From positions 1-64,000 of the forward strand of contig JBBFKT010000004.1 in assembly GCA_037482015.1 (NCBI GenBank): a DNA stretch of 64,000 nt, in the 5' to 3' direction. This DNA comes from Thermodesulforhabdaceae bacterium (GTDB lineage: Bacteria; Desulfobacterota; Syntrophobacteria; Syntrophobacterales; Thermodesulforhabdaceae). A program made the position numbers and the translations under genes. Numbering within the stretch: the stretch's first letter is position 1; each line of letters starts with the position of its first letter. Of this stretch, positions 35,762-43,861 are shown in pieces. The notes beneath the pieces are model-generated. The model was given only the letters and a program-made list of their open reading frames with translations. It was not told the origin of the DNA and did not search any database.

Positions 35762-37369
35762 ATGTTAATCATAATCCTGGTAATAGCCTTTTTGGTTTCT
35801 TGGGGGCTTGTTTTTGTTATCACTCCTTTGGTTGAAAAACTAGCACGGAAAACCAGGCTGTTCGATTTGCCATCTGTTAGAAAGATTCATGCAGAGCCAA
35901 CACCCAGGATTGGAGGCCTTGCCTTCTTCTTTGCTATTTTTATTCCTTTTGTTGTGTTTTATTTCGGCATGTGCCTTTATCTAGAGCTTCCTTTTACATA
36001 TCTTCTATCCAAGCCTGATTGGTTGTGGGTATTACTGGGGGCAACTTTTATTTTTATCACAGGCTTGTTTGATGATCTAGTCGGTGTTTCCTCAGGGCTT
36101 AAGTTGCTTTGCCAGTGCGTTAGCTCTTTTGCGATAATATCTGGAGGACTTGGTATAGAGAAGGTTCTAATTCATCCCTGGGGTATCATGTCTCTTCATC
36201 CTGCTCTTTCTATAATGGTTACGGTTTTGTGGTTTTTAGTGATGATAAACGGTTTTAATTTTATCGACGGTCTTGACGGGTTGGCTGCGGGAACGGCTTT
36301 TATTTGCGGGTTATTTCTGCTTATTGTTGCATTTCAGACCGAGCATTACTACATGACCATCCCAATAATTATGCTTGCTGGGGCCACCATTGGATTTCTA
36401 CATTACAACTTTAATCCTGCTCGTATTTTTATGGGAGATTCTGGAAGTTACTTTCTCGGTTACGCTCTTGCTGCTATCGCCGTCAAAGTTTCGCGAGACG
36501 AGACTATAGGTGGTGCGAACGTTATCGTTCCTGTGGCTGTAATTTTGTCTATCCCTGCTATTGACGTTCTTGTTGCCGCCTTGAGACGTGCTCTCAGGAA
36601 GAATCACATTTTCAAACCTGATTGCGAACATATACATCACTGCATGATTCAAAAGGGCTTTAGTCATAGTAAAACGGTATTTTGGCTTTATGGAGCAAAC
36701 TGTCTGATGGGATTACTGGGAATTTCCTATTTTTACCTTCCACCGCCTTTTTTCTGGACGATTCTTTTTGGCACTGTAGTTTTGCTGTTTTTGTTGGCTT
36801 CCACGTTTGGTTACTTAGATTGGTTGTTGAAATCTAATTTTGTGGTTTTTCTGAAAACCAAACTTGTAAAAGCTAGGTTCCGGGTGAGTTTCTTAAGAGA
36901 TCTCTGGTGGTTGGAAAATGCATCAACAATAGAAGAAATGAGGAAAAGGCTGGTTTCTATTCTCGTGCAGTTAAACTTTGACTATGCTCGTCTTACGATT
37001 TTTTCCCCCCCGATTGACGAGAAAAGCCACCAGCGTGAAGTTGTTTACCCTGTGTTAAAGTCGGGATCTAAAATCCTTCAGGTTTCTGCACCTCTTCAGC
37101 TTAATATCCCTCTTATTCGTGGCAAGACTGTGTATGGGTATCTTTTTGTGGAGAGAAATATCATGGAAACGGCTCTCCCGCAGAAATGGCTTCTTAATCT
37201 TGTGGAACGGATCGCTAGATCTGCCCTTAATTGGATTATAAGAAACCGTAGCAAAGGAAGCCGTTCGGCTTTTGCAAGCAAATCCGATGTTCATGAAAAA
37301 AATGTTCGTAGAGAGACATTCATACTGATTGCTAAACCACCTTACGCTACTTTGAATCAGCCTCATTGA
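35762..37369 (+). CDS. WecA/MraY-type sugar-phosphate transferase with C-terminal extension
   Basis: A 535-aa membrane protein. The first ~340 residues form the polyprenyl-phosphate N-acetylhexosamine-1-phosphate transferase fold (about 11 helices) with DDLVGV, NFIDGLDGLAAG, FMGDSGSYFLGY and the His-rich HIHH loop. This starts lipid-linked glycan synthesis. Unusually, about 170 soluble residues follow (LWWLENASTIEEMRKRLVSIL, FDYARLTIFSP), which look like a GAF-type sensor domain; the identity is tentative. Last gene of the fabD-led run, 12 nt after rfbD. Confidence 0.85.
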   Translation: MLIIILVIAFLVSWGLVFVITPLVEKLARKTRLFDLPSVRKIHAEPTPRIGGLAFFFAIFIPFVVFYFGMCLYLELPFTYLLSKPDWLWVLLGATFIFITGLFDDLVGVSSGLKLLCQCVSSFAIISGGLGIEKVLIHPWGIMSLHPALSIMVTVLWFLVMINGFNFIDGLDGLAAGTAFICGLFLLIVAFQTEHYYMTIPIIMLAGATIGFLHYNFNPARIFMGDSGSYFLGYALAAIAVKVSRDETIGGANVIVPVAVILSIPAIDVLVAALRRALRKNHIFKPDCEHIHHCMIQKGFSHSKTVFWLYGANCLMGLLGISYFYLPPPFFWTILFGTVVLLFLLASTFGYLDWLLKSNFVVFLKTKLVKARFRVSFLRDLWWLENASTIEEMRKRLVSILVQLNFDYARLTIFSPPIDEKSHQREVVYPVLKSGSKILQVSAPLQLNIPLIRGKTVYGYLFVERNIMETALPQKWLLNLVERIARSALNWIIRNRSKGSRSAFASKSDVHEKNVRRETFILIAKPPYATLNQPH

Positions 37370-37413
37370 AAAAGATCTATTCAGCGTTGCCTGGCAAAGT
37401 TTAACTGAACTTA

Positions 37414-38766
37414 TTATTCAGAGGCGATGTCAAGAATCTTAGACAAAACTTCGATAGTTGGGAAATCACCGTATGGGGAAAAGGTCATTTCTTCATCGGT
37501 TATGGTCGCCTTAAATGGATATGTGAACGAAGAATTGAGAGGAAGAGAAAATCTTTTACTCAGATGGCGTAGCAAAAAGTCTTCAAGCGATTTGTGGTCT
37601 CTTATTTCCATACCCCTACCATAATTTTTAATAATTTCGGCAATATCTCTGAAATTAAAGACGTATGGCCCCCAGCATACGGGTATTCCATAAATTGCCG
37701 GTTCAAGCAGATTGTGTCCTCCTTTAGGCACAAGACTACCTCCCACAAAGGCGACATGGGCTATACCGTAAAAATTCATAAGCTCTCCAAGTGTGTCCAC
37801 AAGATATACAGTGTCTTGTGTTTTTATTTTCTCTTTTGCTGAACGCCGAGCAACATTGAAGCCGTATTTGTGACTTGCATTTCCAAACCACTCAATATCT
37901 CCAGGAATATTCCTAGGAGCCAGGATCAAAACTGCCTTTGGTATGTATTCAAGGATTTTTCGGTGCGTTTTTAGGACGACTTCTTCCTCACCTCGATGAA
38001 CACTTCCGGCTATCCAGACCGGGACCTGTGAATCGATACCGATTTCATTCTTGAGTTCGACTAGTTTTTCTTCAGAGATCTTTTTTTCTCGCACGGCATC
38101 CAGCTTAATGTTTCCCAGAAAGAAAAGCTTTGAAGGTGATACGAATTCTCCATAAAATTTTAGCATTTCTGGTGAAGCGACAAAAACGGCGTCAAACATC
38201 GAGAAAGTATTTCCTCCAGACTTTGCCAGCAAACGGTAGCGCTGGAAAGAAGAAGGTGACATTCGAGCGTTGACCAGAAAACACTTTGTTTGGTGAGTTC
38301 TTAGAGCAACAAGCAAGTTAGGCCATACATCTCCTTCAATGAGAATGAAAATTGATGGGCGTAATCTTTTTACGAGCTTTTTCATTATCCACGGAGCATC
38401 CAGAGGCATAGTAAGAATGTTATCCAGTTCCAGGTTGGAAGACTTAAGAATTTTGTAACCTGATACGGTCGATGCAGACATAACGATAGGCTTAGATGAG
38501 CCAATTTTATGCCGTATAGATATAAGCAGGCGTGCAAGCGGCAAGGCGGATAAAACTTCTCCTGCTGATAGGGCATGAATCCATATTCCACCTGCTTCAA
38601 TAGTGGGTAACTGTTCAACATTTTCTCCCAGACGGATCTTTAACTTTTTCACTTCTGCAGAGTTTGAAAAAGACAGGTGCGAAATGATGTTAATAATCGG
38701 ACGAGCCATTACCCAGATGGCGTTGTAAATTGATAATAGACTGTAGCTGAAGGGCTTTGGTTCCAT
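37414..38766 (-). CDS. waaA: 3-deoxy-D-manno-octulosonic acid (Kdo) transferase
   Basis: A 450-aa glycosyltransferase that adds Kdo to lipid A precursors at the inner membrane. It has an N-terminal membrane anchor, GGIWIHALSAGEVLSALPL with the catalytic Glu, DNILTMPLDAPWIMKKLV and FVGGSLVPKGGHNLLEPAIYG. It lies 12 nt beyond the msbA stop. Together with msbA it shows a lipid A-containing outer membrane. Confidence 0.93.
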   Translation of the reverse strand: MEPKPFSYSLLSIYNAIWVMARPIINIISHLSFSNSAEVKKLKIRLGENVEQLPTIEAGGIWIHALSAGEVLSALPLARLLISIRHKIGSSKPIVMSASTVSGYKILKSSNLELDNILTMPLDAPWIMKKLVKRLRPSIFILIEGDVWPNLLVALRTHQTKCFLVNARMSPSSFQRYRLLAKSGGNTFSMFDAVFVASPEMLKFYGEFVSPSKLFFLGNIKLDAVREKKISEEKLVELKNEIGIDSQVPVWIAGSVHRGEEEVVLKTHRKILEYIPKAVLILAPRNIPGDIEWFGNASHKYGFNVARRSAKEKIKTQDTVYLVDTLGELMNFYGIAHVAFVGGSLVPKGGHNLLEPAIYGIPVCWGPYVFNFRDIAEIIKNYGRGMEIRDHKSLEDFLLRHLSKRFSLPLNSSFTYPFKATITDEEMTFSPYGDFPTIEVLSKILDIASE

Positions 38767-38778
38767 TTGCCTGAAAAG

Positions 38779-40578
38779 CTAATGGGCTATGGCTGTGTGC
38801 GATCGTCTTAAGATAGGTTCCTGAACCTTGCCGTATTGTAACTCATAAAGCTTTCGGTATGTTCCTCCAAGCGATATGAGTTCTTCATGTTGCCCAGCTT
38901 CAACGATTCTTCCTCCGGACATTACGAATATTTTAGTGGCTCTCTGAATGGTGGAAAGCCTGTGAGCGATAATAAAAGTAGTGCGACCGGCCATAAGATT
39001 TTCGAGCGCTTTTTGAACCTCCTTTTCGGCTTCACTATCAAGTGATGACGTAGCTTCATCCATTATGAGTATTGGAGCGTTTTTTAGAATAGCTCTGGCT
39101 ATACAAAGGCGCTGTTGTTCTCCTCCGGAAAGTCTTATTCCCTGTTCCCCCACAATGGTATCGAAACCGTTGGGAAGTTGCATAATAAAGTCATAGGCAT
39201 AGGCTAGTTTGGCGGCTTGGACAATTTCCTCTTCCGATGCATCTTCTTTTCCGTATGCGATGTTGTTTCGTACGGTGTCATTAAAAAGAAAATTCTGTTG
39301 AGTCACTATTGCTATGTGACGCCTCAGAGAATCGATTCTTAAACTCCTTATATCATGCCCGTCAATAAGTATTGCTCCCTCCGTGACATCATAAAAGCGA
39401 GCGATGAGATTTACCAGAGTGGTTTTACCGCTTCCGCTAGGGCCAACTAGTGCCGCCACTTCTCCCGGTTCTACGCGAAAACTTACATTGCTGAGAGCAG
39501 GTGTTACGCCATCGTAGGAAAAAACCACGTTTCTAAATTCGACACATCCCTTTACGTGTTCGATTTGTTTAGATCCAGGGGCATCGCTTATAGAATTAGG
39601 CTGATCCAGAATAGAATATACTCTCTCAAGAGATGCCAATCCTCGCTGAATGAAAGTGTTCATTCTACTTAATCCCTTTACTGGTCGGTAAATCATAATA
39701 AGAGCCCCGAGAAATGAAAAGAATGCTCCTGGAGTGGCTTTGCCCGTTATAACCTGGTAGCCTCCATATCCTATAATGGAAGCTATACCAATGGAGCCGA
39801 TGCATTCCATCAAGGGGGATGCCATGGAGTCTATCCATGCAAGCTTCTTCGCATAGGAAAGAAATTCTCTGTTTCTGTGATTGAATTTTTGAATTTCCTG
39901 TTTTTCTCTACAGAAGGCTTTTACTATTCTAATACCCCGGAATGTCTCATGAATAATTGATGCCAGCTGCCCCATCCCTTGTTGGCTCTTGTGGGCAAAC
40001 TTCTTAAGAAATTTACCGAAAATAAAAAGCGGGTAAAAAGCTACAGGAAGAACCACCATGGCTATTAGAGCCAGTCGCCAGTTTTGGTAGAATATGACAA
40101 ACGTCAATCCGATGATGGTAAAAACATCTCTCACAATTCCAGTGACAGCTCTGGATACAGCCTCCTGAATCTCCTGAACATCGTTAGTGATACGGCTTAG
40201 AAGTTCTCCTCCGGCTTTATTATCAAAGAACGAAACTGGCATAAAAACTAGATGGCTGAAAAGCTTTGTTCGGAGATCAGCGACAATGGAAAGTCCGGCA
40301 ACCTGGATAAAGTATTCACTGCCCCACTGAAAAAATCCTTTGATGAAGAAAACAATTAGTATTAGAGCCGGGACCATAAGCAAACGGTTAATGTCTTTGT
40401 GGAAAAAAATATCATCCATAACGGGCTTGATTAGATAGGCTGCGAGAGCTGTAAAGGCGGAAAAGCCAATCATACAAAGAGTTGATAAAACCAGGGGTTT
40501 TCTGTATGGTTTTATAAGATTAATAATTCGTTTGAGTATGATACGGTCTTGATAAAATGTGCCGACAGACTTTTTCAC
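38779..40578 (-). CDS. msbA: Lipid A export ATP-binding/permease protein MsbA
   Basis: A 599-aa ABC half-transporter that flips lipid A core across the inner membrane. Six helices occupy about 30-310. The ATPase has Walker A GPSGSGKTT, Q-loop QQNFLFNDT, signature IRLSGGEQQR, Walker B ILIMDEATSSLD and the AHRLST His loop. The GTG start at 40578 follows AAAGGAG; a TTG at 40611 has no such site. Cotranscribed with trmB and waaA by spacing. Confidence 0.92.
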   Translation of the reverse strand: MKKSVGTFYQDRIILKRIINLIKPYRKPLVLSTLCMIGFSAFTALAAYLIKPVMDDIFFHKDINRLLMVPALILIVFFIKGFFQWGSEYFIQVAGLSIVADLRTKLFSHLVFMPVSFFDNKAGGELLSRITNDVQEIQEAVSRAVTGIVRDVFTIIGLTFVIFYQNWRLALIAMVVLPVAFYPLFIFGKFLKKFAHKSQQGMGQLASIIHETFRGIRIVKAFCREKQEIQKFNHRNREFLSYAKKLAWIDSMASPLMECIGSIGIASIIGYGGYQVITGKATPGAFFSFLGALIMIYRPVKGLSRMNTFIQRGLASLERVYSILDQPNSISDAPGSKQIEHVKGCVEFRNVVFSYDGVTPALSNVSFRVEPGEVAALVGPSGSGKTTLVNLIARFYDVTEGAILIDGHDIRSLRIDSLRRHIAIVTQQNFLFNDTVRNNIAYGKEDASEEEIVQAAKLAYAYDFIMQLPNGFDTIVGEQGIRLSGGEQQRLCIARAILKNAPILIMDEATSSLDSEAEKEVQKALENLMAGRTTFIIAHRLSTIQRATKIFVMSGGRIVEAGQHEELISLGGTYRKLYELQYGKVQEPILRRSHTAIAH

Positions 40579-40630
40579 TCTTGTAACTCCCTTTGCTAAA
40601 GTAGGTTGCAAATGGCTGAGGAGATTTATT

Positions 40631-41560
40631 CTAGCTCGATCTGATTGTTAAACAAGCTTCATAAACTTGGTCAATGGCTTTTTGAACTCCCACTGTAGGA
40701 ATCCAGCCGCAGCCCTCACATGGTCTTATATGCCAGTCTTTTCCCGAATGTCTAATTTCGATCCAAAAATCTTGCACAAAATCGTCTTCTATCACAAGCG
40801 CCCGGACTAGAGCCCTCTTTTGATGTGGATCGTAAAGGAAGTCCTTAAAGTCCACCACGATTTCTCCCCGCAGTGGAATAGGATTGAACAATTCAGGAGC
40901 AAATGTTGTAACCCTGTAAGTTTTCATCGTTACCGCCTCAGGTTGATTTGGTGGAATATGGATCTCTTTTTTGAGTTCGATTTGATAAAAGACATTTTTA
41001 CCGGCTCGGAGCCACTTATTTTCGTATTTGGTAGAAAAGCCAGGTCCAGTTATTTCAAATGATACTAGAAACCCAGTATCCACAGATTGTTCTTTAATCC
41101 AACAGAAGTAAGGATAATCATCCGTTACTATGCGTAGGATCCCCCCGCTGACAAGACAGCCGTTAACCTGTCGAAGGAATTTTTTAGAAAAAAGCCTGTA
41201 ACGTTCGTGGCGTTCTTTGGGCCATGGACAGGGGAAAAGAGCGTAAGCCTCTGAAATGGATTCAGAAGGGAAAAGGTGATTAAAAACCCACCTCGCATCA
41301 GCCTTAATGATTTTTAGATTAGGTATTTGGTATCTATGGATAGACCTTAAAGCACGCCATACGGATTGCCATTCCCGATCTATTCCTACAAAGTTTATTT
41401 CCCGACACTCCCCGGCGCGTCTGGTAAGGTATTCACCGTTTCCAAAACCTATTTCTACCACAATGGGATTAGAGTTTCCGAAGATACTCTCCCAGGAGAT
41501 CGGGTGATTTTCTCTACGCCAGTTTACTAGGGGCTTCAAGGAGAGATAGCGAGCCTTCAT
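40631..41560 (-). CDS. trmB: tRNA (guanine-N7)-methyltransferase with C-terminal extension
   Basis: A 309-aa protein. Residues about 30-210 are TrmB: VEIGFGNGEYL for SAM binding, FVGIDREWQSVWRAL and AYALFPCPWPKERH. It makes m7G46 in tRNA. A further ~95 residues (RVTTFAPELFNP ... CEGCGWIPTVGVQKAIDQVYEAC) are not part of usual TrmB (about 210-240 aa). The start at 41560 matches the family N-terminus; the open frame runs on to 41698 but would overlap the tRNA gene upstream. Confidence 0.88.
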   Translation of the reverse strand: MKARYLSLKPLVNWRRENHPISWESIFGNSNPIVVEIGFGNGEYLTRRAGECREINFVGIDREWQSVWRALRSIHRYQIPNLKIIKADARWVFNHLFPSESISEAYALFPCPWPKERHERYRLFSKKFLRQVNGCLVSGGILRIVTDDYPYFCWIKEQSVDTGFLVSFEITGPGFSTKYENKWLRAGKNVFYQIELKKEIHIPPNQPEAVTMKTYRVTTFAPELFNPIPLRGEIVVDFKDFLYDPHQKRALVRALVIEDDFVQDFWIEIRHSGKDWHIRPCEGCGWIPTVGVQKAIDQVYEACLTIRSS

Positions 41561-41637
41561 AGCCCGTGTAGTGGGGTTATACAAAATTAAAAAACCTTCC
41601 TGAACATAGAAGGTGAGTATTTTTGCCTCTAATTTGG

Positions 41638-41712
41638 TGGAGGCGGCAGGCGGATTCGAACCGCCGAATAATGGTTTTGCAGACCACTCCCTTGCCACTT
41701 GGGTATGCCGCC
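41638..41712 (-). tRNA. tRNA-Cys (GCA)
   Basis: The minus strand folds into a cloverleaf. The acceptor stem pairs GGCGGCA with TGCCGCC, the anticodon loop reads CTGCAAA (anticodon GCA), the T-loop is GGTTCGAATCC, and the 3' TCCA end is encoded. It lies 78 nt upstream of trmB and probably shares its transcript. The accessory island begins about 50 nt on the other side. Confidence 0.93.
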
Positions 41713-41763
41713 TTGCGAGAAACCTTTTATCTAAAATGGCCGGTATATGTCAAGAGATTTAGA

Positions 41764-41780
41764 GAGGGTGTTCTAAAACT
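41764..41780 (+). repeat. Solo terminal repeat of the IS family
   Basis: GAGGGTGTTCTAAAACT differs from the left end of the 24559 element by one deleted A. No partner end or target duplication is seen to its right, so it is a remnant or a deleted element. It marks the left edge of the accessory island next to tRNA-Cys. Confidence 0.5.
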
Positions 41781-41818
41781 TCCTTATGGGGTGGCGAAAC
41801 ATAGAAAAGGCAGGGAAG

Positions 41819-41852
41819 AAACTCAGCTTGGAAGTCCTTCCAAGCTGAGTTT
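41819..41852 (+). terminator. Strong stem-loop at the island's left edge
   Basis: A perfect 15-bp stem (AAACTCAGCTTGGAA / TTCCAAGCTGAGTTT) with a 4-nt loop GTCC, followed by TTGTCATT. It could stop transcription in either direction or be part of the mobile element whose end is at 41764. Confidence 0.5.
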
Positions 41853-41871
41853 TGTCATTCAAGGCATCATC

Positions 41872-41930
41872 GTAGGGGCAACCCCTTGTGGTTGCCCCAT
41901 AAATAGGGCAGGCACAAGGCCTGCCCCTAC
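41872..41930. repeat. REP-like double hairpin, intergenic copy
   Basis: Outer arms GTAGGGGCA and TGCCCCTAC enclose two hairpins, GGGCAACC...GGTTGCCC and GGGCAGGC...GCCTGCCC. A related copy lies inside the transposase gene at 42395-42468. A half copy begins near 41964. Confidence 0.7.
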
Positions 41931-42126
41931 AGACTTCATCCTCCCCCTGTGAGGTTGTTTTACATGTAGGGGCAACCGGTGGAAGGATCGGTTCCGGCCT
42001 TCTGGTGTAGTCTCCTCTGGGTTGGTGCACTTGCGGGAAGCATCTTTTGGTGTTTCCGCGGGTAGCTCTGAGTTCAGCCGCGTTTGACCGTCCAGCCGAG
42101 GGCGGCGGATTCTATAGCGGATTCTG

Positions 42127-42774
42127 TCAGATACGCCATGGATCATTCTTGGGTAGCGGTACGGCGTGCTCTGTTCCGACATTATGCGGGTTTTCCCTGT
42201 CAAATTCCCATTGTAGTGGATTTGTCAGAATGTATTCCCGGATACGGTTCAGGGATTCCTCGTCGCGGATGATATGTTCGTAATAGTTTCTTTGCTAGAG
42301 GCGACCTGGAAACGGCGGCCATCCACATTGTTTGACCCCGTGAGTGTACAAAACCGTGGTCCCGGATTTAAACACCCCGACCACATCCCCAACTGTAGGG
42401 GCAACCCTTGTGGTTGCCCTATTTGTGGTTGGCCTGGTATTTTGGGCAGGCACAAGGCCTACCCCTACGGGATCGCCGACGATAACGATGATACCGTGTA
42501 TGTGATTTGGCATAACGACAAACGCATCCAACATAATGCCGGGAAACCTATCTGGCAACGATTCCCATTCGGCATACACCATCCGTCCCGCACCATTTAA
42601 CTGCATTTCACCATCCACCACATCCCCAAACAAACAAGCCCGCTCCTGACTGACGATAGTGATGAAATATGCTCCTGGCTTGCTGTAATCGTAGCCTTTT
42701 AGACGCAAGGAGCGGCGATGGTGTTTGTTGAGATTGTAGGTCATAGGCCGTGCTCCCCAAAAACCGTTCTGCAT
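42127..42774 (-). pseudogene. REP-associated tyrosine (Y1) transposase with one amber codon
   Basis: The reading frame spans 216 codons. It carries the RAYT pattern HHRRSLRLKGYDYS, GAYFITIV, the metal-binding HUH in VVMPNHIHGIIV and, downstream, NYYEHIIRDEESLNRIREYI with the catalytic Tyr region. A single TAG at 42295 replaces the conserved Trp of GRLWQRNYYE, so the product would stop at 159 residues and lose its Tyr-containing end. After the TAG the same frame stays open for 55 codons. A REP-like repeat sits in frame inside the gene. Start could also be the internal Met of MTYNLN. Confidence 0.8.
42395..42468. repeat. REP-like double hairpin inside the transposase gene
   Basis: Outer arms GTAGGGGCA / CCCCTAC flank the same two hairpins as at 41872, with a ~15-nt longer spacer. 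It is in frame and encodes the Gly/Pro/Thr-rich linker between VGD and the GDVVGVFKS segment of the transposase. Confidence 0.7.
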
Positions 42775-42899
42775 CTCTCACGTGAATCTCGCCGCGAATG
42801 ACCGGAATAGCACGCAACGAGCTTACCATGTCAACAACCATAGGCGGTCGTCAGCCACTGGAAAGTTTTGCGACGTTCCGTAACGTGACTTCCCGCCAC

Positions 42900-43253
42900 T
42901 CAGCCGCCATAGCCCAGGTTCTCCAGTTTTTTCAATAGCGCTTCCACCACAGGCTTGAGTGCCGGGACGTCCTTCTGTACTGCCTCCCAGACGATTTCTG
43001 TATCAAGCTCGAAGTAGCCGTGAACCAGGATGTTGCGCATGCCGATGATCTTCGGTCAGGGAATATCCGGCGCTAGCTTTCTCACGTCCTCCGGTAAAGC
43101 ACGGGCGGCCTCGCCGATGATCTGCAGATGTCGGAGAAACCATACCTGTAGCATTTCGTCCTGCTCAAAGGATGCACGATCCCTTTCTCGGTAACGCTCG
43201 ATAGCCGCGATCGCCTGTAAGATGTCCCGAAGTCTTTCTTTGGGGTCTCTCAT
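42900..43253 (-). pseudogene. HepT-type HEPN toxin gene with one opal codon
   Basis: The frame of 118 codons begins [15 protein letters not shown], typical of DUF86/HepT. At 43056 a TGA replaces the conserved Trp of DIPWxKIIGMRN. Beyond it the frame continues intact with the RX4HXY active-site motif (RNILVHGY) and a normal end, so the truncated 65-aa product would lack the RNase site. Its start overlaps the nucleotidyltransferase stop by 4 nt, the usual antitoxin-toxin arrangement. It may be a decayed toxin; sequencing error is the alternative. Confidence 0.8.
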
Positions 43254-43546
43254 ATCGGGACTGCCTCCTTTAGAACCTTTTCCCGAATTCGTCTTTTGAG
43301 ACCACGCTCCGTCACGACATCTACTCGGCATCCTAGGAGTTCCTCTAATTCATACTGAAGCCCTCCTAGGTCAAATAGCGTTCGACCCGACTCCAGCTCC
43401 ACCAAGAAGTCAATGTCACTGCAGGCGTCTGCCTCACCGCGAACCACCGAGCCGAACACCCTCACGTTGCGCGCTCCATACTTGGCGCAGAGGCGCAGGA
43501 TTTCTTCTCGCTTTTCAAGCAGTTGCTCTTCAGGGGTCATACCCAA
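43250..43546 (-). CDS. MntA-type minimal nucleotidyltransferase (antitoxin)
   Basis: A 98-aa protein with the nucleotidyltransferase signature [19 protein letters not shown], giving the GS and DxD residues for NTP transfer. In studied MntA-HepT systems it neutralises the HEPN RNase by adding AMP to its RX4HXY tyrosine. Two ATGs (43546, 43540) could start it. It precedes the broken HEPN gene with a 4-nt overlap. It appears intact although its partner is truncated. Confidence 0.85.
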   Translation of the reverse strand: MGMTPEEQLLEKREEILRLCAKYGARNVRVFGSVVRGEADACSDIDFLVELESGRTLFDLGGLQYELEELLGCRVDVVTERGLKRRIREKVLKEAVPI

Positions 43547-43579
43547 GCTCCTTGAAGTTCTTCCAAATTACTTAATTCA

Positions 43580-43696
43580 GACGCCGCGCCTTGGCTTGCT
43601 GCTGGCGAAGTTAAGCGACCAGGTGTTCCATATTTTGCTCGAAGTGTTCGTTATCGTCTTTCTGAACTCCAGCACCTGCGTAGCGGCCGGGCCTGA
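43580..43696 (+). pseudogene. Possible excisionase-like helix-turn-helix fragment
   Basis: A 38-residue open stretch ends ...GVPYFARSVRYRLSELQHLRSG then TGA. The VPYxxxxRxVRYRxSxL pattern resembles the end of HTH_17 excisionase-like proteins. No start codon is apparent and the N-terminal half is missing. Weak evidence. Confidence 0.3.
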
Positions 43697-43702
43697 GCAT
43701 AC

Positions 43703-43738
43703 ATAGGGGCAATTCTATGTGGTTGCCCTAGCCCCTAT
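43703..43738. repeat. REP-like short hairpin
   Basis: ATAGGGGC and GCCCCTAT arms enclose AATTCTATGTGGTTGCCCTA. It shares the AGGGGCAA...GGTTGCCC core with the other repeats. Confidence 0.55.
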
Positions 43739-43783
43739 AGAGCGCCAGGCTTGGTAGGTGCAGGCGATGCATTGGATCTCTTC

Positions 43784-43861
43784 ACTACTGTGCAGAGCGT
43801 CCGCCACGTGCCACAGTTCGGCTTCGTAGCCAACGGTGTCGCCATTGGTTTTTTCCGATTT
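43784..43861 (-). pseudogene. Fragment of a type I restriction methylase (HsdM) N-terminus
   Basis: About 26 residues read KSEKTNGDTVGYEAELWHVA then DALHSS. This matches the start of HsdM proteins as I know them (NGxxxGFEAxLWxxADxLR). The sequence either side is unrelated: a REP-like repeat begins 46 nt downstream. It is a scrap left by deletion. Confidence 0.5.

Noticed and set aside
41561-41698. N-terminal extension of the trmB frame
   Set aside because: It would run into the tRNA-Cys gene; the family start is at 41560.
42608-42841. 77-aa minus-strand reading frame overlapping the RAYT gene
   Set aside because: It overlaps the conserved RAYT frame out of phase and has no recognisable motif beyond its first residues.
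42295-43058. Genetic-code change or programmed read-through of TAG and TGA
   Set aside because: Both TAG and TGA end normal core genes in this window, so two separate mutations are simpler.
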